Of a stretch of 64,000 nt of DNA, positions 25,075-37,200 are shown piece after piece. The notes beneath the pieces are model-generated. The model made no database searches, was not told where the DNA came from, and saw only the letters and a program-made list of their open reading frames with translations. Within the stretch, counting starts at the first letter, position 1; each line of letters begins with the position of its first letter. The DNA comes from Plumapathes pennacea (Eukaryota; Cnidaria; Anthozoa; Antipatharia; Myriopathidae). The stretch lies in the NCBI GenBank assembly GCA_964036295.1, contig OZ038464.1, positions 20,597,443 through 20,661,442 on the forward strand, in the 5' to 3' direction. The position numbers and the translations under genes were made by a program.

Positions 25075-26027
25075 CCTTGCACTTCGACAAGTTAAACAAC
25101 GAATAGATTTCACAACACTGATAAACTAGATCAGCGCAAAGGAAAGTTCAAAATGACTCCCATGATACTACGCACACAACAAACTTGCGTCGTCCATATT
25201 GAATACGAGCCCACAATACTTATGTGGCTTGAGTGAACATGCGCAGTACCTTAAGGCTCGTACCCAGACTCTTGGCGAGAGATCCGGTTTCCAGACGTGT
25301 TCCTTTGCAGTGGGTGGGTATAAAACTGTCGTGTATTCCGCCAATAACCGGCTAAGCTCAAACACGCAGTCTTAATTGAACTGCCGACTGAGCCCTCTAT
25401 TGAATCGTCGTGAGTTTGTGTAGACGCAGAATAACTGGCGTCGCGTTTTGAATTTTTCTTGAGATCGGATTACAGTGTCTCTGCTGGGCCAGGGTTTTCA
25501 GTCCTGTGCTGTGCGCGTGCATGAGTATTTTGTACTGAGCTGATCAACTCGCAAAAACATCAATACGCACGCATACTAAAAAAAGTCCTTCGTTTAACCA
25601 ATCATTGGTTGACATCCAGTGCTTGGCCATCTTTTGAATGGATTCATTGACTTGGGACATTTTCTTTGAGACACTGGTAATGAATTTTGATTATTAGAGC
25701 GGTTTTCGGATGACTGTCGAAAGTAATCGTGTGATTGCTTTGGTTTTGCGTTTGCTACACTTTCGGATTGGTCCACACAAGTTTGGCAGCATTCTCAACC
25801 AATCAGGAACAAAACCAAAACCAAAACTAAACACTTCTCATGCGAGCAATGGCATGTACTCGCACTGCTGATTGGAAATAAAACCAAACGCAAATTACTT
25901 TGGCTTCCGATTGACTGAACTGTTTTCTCTCAGTCTCTGTGATTGGTCTGTGTGATTACTTTGGTTTTGGTTTTCGACAGTTATCCGAAAACGGTTCTAA
26001 TACTTCTATTGAAGGATGTGTTAAAAC
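25075..26027. promoter_or_regulatory. Divergent promoter region between DHX8 and NFX1
   Basis: The 953 bp between the two start codons must hold both 5' UTRs and promoters, since the genes are head to head. It contains several ATTGG/CCAAT sequences, most of them inside a miniature transposon that ends 28 bp before the NFX1 ATG. No clear TATA box was seen. Confidence 0.7.
25695..25999. mobile_element. Tc1/mariner-type miniature element in the NFX1 promoter (copy 1)
   Basis: Terminal inverted repeats GAGCGGTTTTCGGAT and GAACCGTTTTCGGAT, flanked by TA dinucleotides as expected for Tc1/mariner-type insertion. About 303 bp, no coding capacity. It carries several CCAAT-type motifs (ATTGGTC, CCAATCA, GATTGG) and tracts of AACCAAAACC. 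A second copy lies at 31337-31654. Confidence 0.85.
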
Positions 26028-28223
26028 ATGGATGAAGATAAGGGAGCATCACAGGAGGAAGTAAAACCAACATCAGGTGGAGGAGGCAGGAATACACCCA
26101 GGGGACACCACCAGGCCGCTCAGAGAGGGGGTCAAAGCTCAAGAGGAAAGGGTTATAGGAGTAACAGAGGGGTAACTTCTAGGGGAAACTATGGAAGAGG
26201 TCACAAGAAGCAAGGATCTCCTGCAAAGGAGGATTCTTCTGCAACAGTAGGGACAACTGGAGATGAGCAGAAGAGGCCATCTGAAAAGATTAGCAGTAGT
26301 GATGAGGGTGCTGGAAAAGGTGAAACTTGTGATTTGAGACAGTCTGAAATTCAATCAGAAAATCGCAAGGGTGATAAAAGTAGCAGTAGGGGAAAGTCAA
26401 GGGGATCGAGCAGTAAGGAAAGAATATCTGAGAATTATACTTCAGACACCAAGGTAGGGACAGATGATGATAAAATGTTGACCAAATCCAAAGGGAAAAA
26501 TAGAAAATATCAAGGTAAACAATCAGAGTCAAGAGAACAAGATCAAAGATCTGGTAGAGACAAAGAGAAAGCTCCTAAAGAAAAGAAGGTTGATTCAACT
26601 GCTGTCAAAGAGTCAAGATCTGTGAAAGAAAAGGAATCAGATTCTAGCTCTGTCAAGGTGCAAGCTCTCAAAGGAAAGGATCCCAGTTATAATGTAGTCA
26701 AAGAGAAATCTGGAAAGGGTGCAGAATCCTTCCCTTTTAATGAGAAACCTCTAAAAGGAAAGGGTACGGATTCTAGTGCTGTGGCTCAAAAAAGTAGTAA
26801 TAGAGTCAAGGAAACTTTAAGGAAGGAAGGAGAACAGCAAGAGATACAGCCATATGGTGGACCTCTGGTACAGGAAGTAGGTTTTGAAAGGCCTACATCT
26901 AATGTTACATCAAGAGGGAGTCGTCAATCTAATGTGTCCTGGAGGGGGCAAAGAGGTGAACCATATTACCACTCACCACACAGGCGTGGTCAAAGTAGGA
27001 TGAATCATAATTATGGTAGAAGAGATGAATGGCTTGGAACTGCAGGTTCAGCTTATTCAACAGGGGCAGGGATTTATGGCTTTCCAGATGGAACAAATGG
27101 AGCCTATACATTTGAACCAAATTATATGCATTATCAACATCCATATGATCAGTATTATGTGCAAAATCCATTTCAAGACCCTTTCATGCAGTACCAATCT
27201 TGGAACAATAGAGGAGCTATAAGCAGGGGGACTTATTCTTCACAGTATGGATATGAGCCTGATTATCTTCATGAGCAAAATAGAAGGACAGACCATCAAT
27301 TTGACCAAAGAAATGAAGTTAATAAATCACCATCTACCAGGAAAACTTCTCAGAACAAAAGGGGTAAAAGGTTTGGCAGGGATCTGGATAGAGGCAGCAC
27401 TGTACAGGCAAGTGCTCTAGCTGAGCAGCTCAGGAATTCAAGCTATGAGTGCATGGTTTGTTGTGATACAGTTAAGTTTACAGCACCAGTATGGAGCTGT
27501 CAGAGTTGTTATCATATCTTCCATCTCAGATGTGCAAGAAGGTGGGCCAAGTCCCCAGCTGCCCTCGTCCAAGGTACGTCTTGTAACACATAATATATTA
27601 CATGTATAACCTGGTACACACTTTATTTGCTTACATGGAAATACAATCTCTGGGACTTGGTTCTTGTCTGTGATGGTGGTATTTTTGTCAGTAATAACTT
27701 TGTATGATTTATTTAGGTGAGAGTGATGGCTGGAGATGCCCAGCTTGTCAGAATGTTGTAGATCAAGTCCCTAATGTGTACAAGTGTTTTTGTGGTAAGT
27801 ATAAGTCAGACTTAAAAGAATTGTTGTCTTGCAACAGAAGAAGTTCCATTGAATGACTGTTTAGCTATTTGTGCAAATTTTTATCAACTGCATGCGAGAG
27901 ATCTCATAAACCAGACTCAAGTGTATTTGTTTTTAAGACTGCTATTAACACTTGACATTGTGTTTGGTTTTTTTTCTTTAGGCAAAGTTTGTGATCCAGT
28001 TTGGAATCCACGAGATGGTCTGACACCTCACAGTGAGTTTTTTCAAATACAGTAATTTAAACAGCTTCAACAAAAGGGTTTAGATTGTTCCATACAATGT
28101 TATAGGTCATTAGTGAATCAGTGATGCATGCTTTTTGTATTGTAGGCTGTGGTGAATTATGTCATAAAAGGAGGGAGTCGGCAAACCAATGTACACATCC
28201 ATGTAACCAGTGAGTTTTTTTTT

Positions 28224-28255
<32 letters not shown>

Positions 28256-31200
28256 CAGAACTTTTTCATTGTTGTTTACTGGCCTTAATCTAAATCTCCA
28301 GACATATCCTGTTCAGGCGTACTTATTTTTATAGTTTCCCTTCATTCCCAGGGAAAGATGTTTGTTTGGGAGTAAGAATGGAGTGGGGCAAAAGCTGGGA
28401 CCCTTCACCTCCTCCCATTCGCAGGTATTGCAGGTTATGTGTTAACACTGTTTCTTTGCATTCTTGTGTGAAGGCTGTGCCATCCAGGACCTTGCCCCAG
28501 TTGTCCAGTGATGCTAACAAGAGTATGTGCCTGTGGCAAGAAGAAGTATCCTTGATCCAAATGACAGCTGACATTTGATTTCGAGCTGGTATTGCTCTCT
28601 GAAGCAGAGTAATTGGCATAAGATATTCTGCAGTAGCTATGCATGTCAGCTGTATGTGTACGTAAATATAATCATATTAGAATATAATTATAATATTATT
28701 CTTTGACAAATGGTTTTATCAGAATGCAAGTGAGGTGTGGTAAGTCATCTGTAGTGGTTTGCAAGATGGTGTGTGACAAGCTGCTCAACTGTGGACAACA
28801 CAGGTGTCAAGCTACCTGTCATACAGGTCAGTGGTCACAATAGATCTACAGTATGTGTGCATGCATGTTTGTAGTCAAGTTATATGTGATGTACAGTAGT
28901 AGTGATTTAAGTTCAGAGATTAACAATTGAATCATTAAATTATATTTATTTAGTACCATTATTTTTATCATCTGACATCATATCTCTCTTTTTGATGCTG
29001 TGGCAGGACCATGCAATACCTGTGAGATTCAAGTGCAGCAAAGTAAGTTCAACTGAGTACTTATTGAAAATTTAATAAAATAGATAATAATGGTAAACTG
29101 CTGTTTACTATTATTATTTCAGTGCATTGTGGGAAATGAACTAATCAATGGTTTAGACATGATAGCTGTTAATCATCACAGATTTAGTAACAATGCATGG
29201 AGGATAAAAAGTAGAGCTCCTGAGTACTAAAATAATGTTAATTCCCTGGAAAATTGTGTTTGCTATATTTTTCTCTTCAGGGTGTTACTGTGGAAAGGAG
29301 CAGAGGGAGACATTTTGTGGCACAGGTAGTAAGCACACTCTGTATGCAGTGTACATGAAGCACATCACTATATGCAGTGTACATAAGCACACACTGTATG
29401 CAGTGTACATGAAGCACATCACTATATGCAGTGTACATGAAGCACATGGATGTGTATTGTTTAGTAGTAATATATATTTTACAAGTTGTAGTCAGCTTTT
29501 CTATCTTTAGATATCTGGGATCTTGAGTGTAGTTAGTAGCTTAATTGCAAGAAAAGGTCTTTGTATAATATTCTAGATCTGCAGTCTTCCTGTTAATTCC
29601 AGTTAATTGAAGTATATCTTGCACAGTGAACTTCGGACAGGTTCAGTTTTGAATGATATTATCCTCAGGTGAACCAGACTATGTTGATGAGAGTATTGGA
29701 TGTTTTTCCTGTAACAGTTGTTGCAACAGGTTGGTTCTATCCTTCTAAAATTCACACTTTTTCTTCTCCTTGTACTATTATGAAGTATGAAACAGTAAAT
29801 AACACATGAAGCACACATTCCTAAACCATTAGTGGATAAGTATGAATATATGTGTGTTTGTCACAAGTATAGTTAAAGCTCTCATGAGCGGGCATCCTCG
29901 AGAAGCAAAAGAAGTGTCCGTACCTGGAACTGGCCGCTTACGAGAAAGATACTCGTAAGCGGCTACTTGCAGTATAGGTGAGAAGTGAATTTAATGAGTT
30001 CATTTTGTTTTACCTTTGGTGTGCTTACATTTACAGAACATTGGATTGTGGTAATCACACTTGTCAGAAGACATGTCACCCCGGGACCTGCGGTGCTTGT
30101 CAACTGAAACCATCAGTGGTGACTCATTGTCCGTGTGGCAAACTGTTGATCGCTGAGCTGCTGGGCGACGGAAAAGAGAGGCAATCTTGTTTAGATCCGG
30201 TACCATTGTGTGAACAGCTCTGCAACAAGCTTCTACCATGTAGCCCTGATACTGGTGAGAAGACGGGGACGGCAACTTAGGCAAAACGATAAAACTATAA
30301 TTGAAGAAGACAAAACACGCACATGAATAATCAGTATGTAAAATTGAGCTGATCTTGGGGTCTGCTCTCGCATGCGACTTCAAATGCTTTTTTTTTTTTG
30401 TTATGCGTCAGAACGTGGGCGACATCTGAGAACTTAAGAAAGCGGCTTTCTTCCTGAAAACAAATGATACTAACGCAAAATAATTTCGCCAAAATGAAAA
30501 ATTGAGCAACCTAAGAATACCAGGCAAGGTTACGAAGACATATAAAGGATTATGAAGACAATCTATTATTGGTTCCTTGCGTCACCGTCGCCGTCCTAGT
30601 TTGATTAAGGAGTCTCTCTTTTACTTCCAGACGTGGCTAGTAAGGAACACCGTTGTCCAAAGCAGTGCCATCACGGTCCGTGTGGAACGTGCGATAAGAT
30701 CACAGTCCTCAAGTGTCGATGTGGGGCCACAAACAAGGTACGCGGTAATCTTAACATGCTTATGCTTGCTTTGTATGTGTGAACTATACTTAAGCTTTGC
30801 CTGTCGGAATATGTTGTAGCCATTTGTTTGTCTTTCATTCGGATGGTCCTGCCACTCTTATCTGTTGTTGTTCTTTCAACTGCAGGAAATCCCATGTGCC
30901 GAGATAACTTCAGAAGGTGTGTAAATACACTTTCTTGCTAGTACACGTATATGCGCTCATGTGGTTACATGTTATGGCTTGTTATCTACATGTACGAAAG
31001 CGCTCAATGATGATAACATCCTTTTAAACTCCTTGATCTCGACAGCACCTTTATGTGAACAACGATGTAACAAAAAGAGACAGTGTGGACGACACAGATG
31101 TAACCAGAAATGCTGTGTGGTGAGTAGGTCGTCCGTCCAACTGAGTACTTATCTCTGCCTCATGTGTGAGAAGTCAAAGTTCACACGTTCGTCTAGCCTC

Positions 31201-34200
31201 AGTCCCCCACCGTCGGTATTTCGGCTCCCGCGATCCCCGGGCGGGGGACTGAGCCTGGCCTAACGTTAATTCATCGTAACTAATTCAAAGTCTCTGCCTT
31301 ACATATGTTCTCCTGTCAGCAACGGTTTTACCCTCTTAGAGCGGTTTTCCGATGACTGTCGAAAGTAATTGTGTGATTGCTTTGGTTTTGCGTTTGCTTC
31401 GCTTTCGGATTGGTCCACACGAGTTTGTCAGCATGCTCAGCCAATCAGAGACAAAACCAAAACCAAAACCAAACACTTCTCACGCAAGCGATGGCGTGTA
31501 CTCGCACTGCTGATTGGAAAGTAAAACCAAACGCAAGACCAAACGCGAATTATTTTGGCTTCCAATTGGCTGAACTGTTCTCTCTCAGTCTCTGTGATTG
31601 GCCTGTGTGATTACTTTGGTTTTGGTTTTCGTGAGTCATCCGAAAACGTCTCTAAACGAGAAGCTAATACAGTGAAAGTCCAACCAAAGTATTTTCAAAT
31701 GGATCCGTACGTCCGTGTACAGAAAACCAAAGCCAATAAAAAGCACAAGTAATTGGGAAACTTGATCGAAAACGGCTTGAGTATTTATCTGTAAATCTTC
31801 ACGTTAAGTTTGTTTTCTTTGACATTTCGTTGCTTCCTCCAGGACACTGATCATATGTGTGAGCTGATTTGCGGCAAGAAACTGCGTTGTAAAATGCACA
31901 AGTGTGAAGAGTTCTGTCATCCTGGATACTGTCCTCCATGCTTGATGTCTGGTACGTTCACAGATTTGACATCTTCCCTTCATCGTTAAATTTAATCGGT
32001 TGCAAGGAATACCATCTGTTAGGTGAAGGAGGATGTTTTTGATGAGAGTCGTATTTACAGCATTTCCAGTCTATCACACCAAGTGTCACGAGAAAACAGA
32101 ATGTACGTTCTACAAGTAACAAGAAGTCAAACTGACCGGCTTGAAATCTTGCGAAGATCGCGACACTGGAAACATGTCGCCGTGACAACTCGCTTCGTTT
32201 GACAGGATCTTTATTTTATGAGGAATAACAAACTTGGATTCACCACTGCATGACATTTTTTCCCTGTCCTGTTGTTTTCTGTAGGTTTTGATGAGCTGAC
32301 TTGCTATTGTGGAGCTAGCGTGCTGTACCCTCCAATTTCCTGTGGGACACCCCCTCCGGCCTGCGCTCTTCTGTGCTCCAGACAACATTCCTGTCCCCAC
32401 CCAGGTGAAGTTGTGTGTAACGTCTTTTCACCGCATCTCTGTATCCTCTATGCTTATTTAATTGATTTCCCTTACCCAAGACCTGTCTTCGAAGAAACAC
32501 GTGGCCATTTATAGGCCCCGCCCAACCTCATACACTTTGTTGCGTTAGGCACCCTTTAAGTTTCATGCACCAATACGTCAATAAAGTTGGCACGGTGCTG
32601 AGTGCTAACTTTTGGGGGTGTCGTACCATATTTCTGGTTTGTATAAATGGGGGGTCAATGCACATTTCTTTTCAGGAGTTAGTTGTTTCATACTTGAGTT
32701 GATTTGTTCACTTTGAACAGTGCTTCACAAACAAGTTGATTTATTTACTTTGAACAGTGTTTCACAAACAAGTTGATTTATTTACTTTGAACAGTGTTTC
32801 ACACTTGCCATACCGAGGACACCTGTCCGCCCTGCACCGTGTTAACGAAGAAGATGTGCATGGGTGAACACGAGGTAACATAACGGCGATAAACGTCTGT
32901 ATAATTCTACCGTGATCGACCATTTCTGAGTCGTCCTTGTTATTCTTCATCCTCCTCCACTTTCCTCTCAGATGCGGCTCAATATCCCTTGTCACGTGAC
33001 TGACGTATCTTGTGGGAAGCCTTGCGGGAGAACTCTGCCTGTCTGTGGACACAAGTGCACGAGGACCTGTCACAAGGTACAGTGCACTACAGCGGGTAAA
33101 GTGAGAGAGAACGGATGAGGTACAAGGTAACCTCGACCCCTAAATAAGCGTTGTCGCTCTTTTGTTTCAGGGTCCCTGTTTAGCAGAAGGCCAGACCTGT
33201 TCACAAACTTGCTGTGAACCCAGGAAGGAGTGTGGTCACGTGTGCGGGGCTTTGTGTCACGTGGGTCAAGCGTGCCCCACGCTGCCGTGCAAAGTCAAGG
33301 TAGGGACACGAGAGGACAGGCGACCGGACAAATAGACTGACTAACACGCCGACACGCACACAGTCAAGGTACAGGGACATGAGAGGACAGGTGACCGGAC
33401 AAATAGGCTGACGGACACACAGACACACAGGTGTGCCGACATGTATCATGTTTATCCGACTCAATCATGGTATAATGTTTTGATTGCTTCAGATAACTAT
33501 CAGCTGTAAGTGTGGTCGCCGTACCGACAGTGTCCCGTGTCTTCAAGGAGGGGACAGATCGGCACTGACACAAGCTTATCAAAGGTTGGTAAAGGTGAAG
33601 TAATACGGGCAACATTTTCAGTGCAACTTGTCGTGCAACAATGTTGCGTTGCAAGTTGCACCGTAATGTTGCGCGTATTACCACCGTGTTGCAAAGAACC
33701 CACTTCTACTTCGTGCAACATGTTGCTGCAACTTGCAACACGGTGGTAATACGCGCAACATTACGGTGCAACTTGCAACGCAACATTGCTGCACAACAAG
33801 TTGCACTGAAAATTTTGCCCGTATTACTTCACCTTTATGAATCAAGCACCACAGTCCACTTACACCTGACTTCTTAAAGTGCAAATGAATCGACTTTTTT
33901 TTGTCTCATAAGCAAGTCAAAGTAAAGCTAGACCAAGTAGAATACACGTTTGTTGACGCATAGATTTATCACCTCGAATAACAAGCTTGTTGAAATTTAA
34001 ATCGTCACAGCGTTCAGTCCAAGACATAGTCTTGTTTTTATTTATTTTTTCTCTTCTCGTTAGATTGGCCACGGAGACTTTAGCGACTCGAATGAAGGAG
34101 TTGCAGTTGGGACAGAGTGTTGAACTTGGCACCATCATGAAGTTGGACGAAAACAAGTCCAGGCAGTAAGTACAGACCGTGTGCTGTTGCCACTTTGATC

Positions 34201-37200
34201 ACAATAGTTCGTAAGATTTTCTCTCTTTGGATTTTCCCAGAAGGAATTATTACGATTTCTGTTGCTTTCTTGTTATTATTGTTGTTTTTGTTGTGTTTTT
34301 GTTGTGTTTTTGTTGTTATTGTTGTTGTTGTTGTCGCTGCTTTGTCAGGTCATGCGTGATTTCGTCTCCCTGATGTTTCATCTTCATCTTTTTCGTAGGA
34401 TTGAATGCAATAGTGACTGCGCGGTTTTTGAGAGGAACAGGTGAGTACAAGACACTTCGTTGCATGTTTACTTTCTAAGTTGAGCCGACTTAACGCTGGT
34501 TTCATTAGTCTCTCAGACCGAGCCACACCACCAACCAACAAAAGAACTTGCTGGAATGCTAGTTCCGTTGGATTACTAATGACTGCGTTGCTTGTTTTGT
34601 CTTCGTATGAGATAAAGTGGGCACACTAAGACCTTCATTTTAGCTACGAAACTCTCATGAAGGGCTAACGAAGTAATGTCAGCTGGAACTCAGTTCGAGA
34701 CGCAAAGTGTCAACATTTTATAATGATGAAGCCCATTTTAGCTATAGATTTAGGAGTAAGTGTAGTCTTGTTTTAGTTCCTTTTGTGGACAGTCTCATTT
34801 CGTGTCACAGGCGTCTTGCTGAGGCTCTGGATATCGCCAATCCAAACTTGTCTCCCTACTCGCCTCCACCTTACTCGCCGTTCTTACTCAGCGAAGCAAA
34901 GTGAGTGGCCGACGATTGTCATCATCGGTTTTGGTGGTCATTTCTCTACTTTAGTATGGTATAATGTTGCTTGCACAGAAATGTGAATCTATTTATCTTT
35001 CTTTTTTCGTTAGACACAACCTGAGCTTCGTCAAGTCGGTGGAGGAATGTTTGAGTGAGCTGGTCAAGACAGCGCTCAAGGTAAAGTGTCGACACTGGAA
35101 ACTTTGCGCGGTGACTTGTGTATAGGGGAGTTAAAGGATGATAGCCAAGGAGAATTCTGGGCGCGTATAACACGCATAATTCAACTTAGGACAATGAGAG
35201 TTTGGCGTGTAATTAAACTAAACGTGTCCAACCTGTCTGAAATTTGGTTCGAAATCATGTGTATTTTTGAGGGTTTAGATTACAAAGTTTTGTACGATTT
35301 TCAAAGATTAACGTCCATCCAAGAGATGTTTGTTCGTTTATTTTTATTCTAGTCGTCCGCGCCTCAGAGAACACATTCCTTTCCTTCAATGAACTCAAAT
35401 CAGCGACGTATCGTACACGAGCTGGCGGTGCTGTATAACTGCAGCAGCAGAAGTTACGACTCAGAACCCAACAGGAGTACAGTCGTGTCTGCAACAAAGT
35501 AAGTCAGAGATTCACATTAATGATGGCTTCCATATAACCACAAACTATTAAAGCGACTCTTCCTCTTGCTCCAGAGAGTCTCGGATACCGTCGGTATCGT
35601 TGGCCGGACAAACTGAGCGGGAACTGAAACCCCCGCCACCGCCACCCGTCCCATTCCTGCCGAGCGAGCCAAGGGAGAGGTTGGTACAGAGAAACATGAC
35701 GTTTTTCGTTTTTGCAGAAGCGTGTAGTCGCTGCCAGTTGAAAACATTGGTCGGTTTGGCAGTACAGCCAACCTATGCTGCTCTCCGATTGGTTTTGTCC
35801 CTTGCAACCTTCATATGTTTTATTCCACGACTTTTTACATTTTTTGTGGTGTCTCTTTCATGACGTTATGCATAATCAGCTACGAGAGATACGTAGCAGT
35901 GAGACTTCACGGCCGTTATAACAAACTCATTCGCGCTCCTCGTATTTTAAAGCGGGTCGTCTTCGTTTGCTTCGTCAACATAGCTTTGAACTTCCTTCAG
36001 TGAGCCCAAACTAACAAGGTCGCTCGCGGAATTCATGTAGCTCTGTGGCTAACTTGCCAAGTAGCTGTAATATCTTTTTATTGTTTGATATACCAATCGA
36101 ATCCGTTTGTCAGCAAACCGCCGCGGCCAAAGCGCACTACTGCGCCGTTTATCGTCTAACTCAACACCTGCAGGACTTGAGTTTAAAATGGAAGTGAGAA
36201 ATTTCCGTTACGATAGCTGTCATCTTTGCTATCTATTTTCTCTCCAATCTCTGTGTGCTGCACGTGCTTCTGTCGCCAGATAGTGATGAGACCAATCGTT
36301 AGTTACAGATGGTCCGAGGCAATGGCTCTTAGTTCTTAACTTTTCCATCAATCCGCTCGTCTGCTACTGGAGGAAAGTTCCTATTTGCAGGGCAGTAGTG
36401 CGCCTCTTCTGATGTGCATACAATTAAACAGAAACTCCGCACCTGATCCAAGTATTTCGCGGGATGACCGTAATAGAGAAACTTCGTTGCGAACTGGTAG
36501 ACTCGTCAAACGGCCTTGAATCAGCTCTGTGGGCTAGTTCAGTTTAGGTCTCCATCTATTTCAAGCTAAGTTTGTGCCGCTTTAGGTACGTTGTGTCCAC
36601 TACTACCGTGTGGCATGAAATGTTCACGGGAGTTTATTTTCGCGAAAATAAAGTCCTGCGAAAGAAAAATCTGCGAAAATTTACTCCATTTTATACTTAG
36701 ATTACTGGATTTCGATCAAATTGACTGCAAACAAAAATCACAGCCTTCTTTGCAATTGAAACAAAATGAACATTGTCTGCGTAACAGCTGTAATAGTGTT
36801 GCTATGTACCAGTGCCGAACGTAAAATACCGGACAAAAACTTGTCTGAAATCCGCGAAAATTTGCAAAATAGCTTGGCTGAAATGTGAATTTGTGACTAT
36901 TTCTTCCCGCGAAACACAAAGAATCAGCAATCCGCGAAATTAAACTCCCGCGAAGATTTCCTGCCACATTAATGATTTTACGATCAACCATTCCCCGCCC
37001 CTACTCCCAGGGCAACACGTTTGCTGTACAAATTCCCCGCCCACCCCCGGACACGGTATGCCCAGGGGTGGGGGGTGGTAACAGCTGAAATTGATCGATG
37101 CATAACTAATTACTTTCTTAAAGTAAGGAAAGAAGGGGGTGGGGAGCGTGGCCGAGTGGTTAGGGCGCCAGACTTGAAATCCGTAGCCCTGGGTTCAAAT

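Noticed and set aside
35600-35863. 87-codon frame as an independent gene
   Set aside because: Its first third is the NFX1 exon 35575-35679 in another frame and its rest is the broken GPCR segment.
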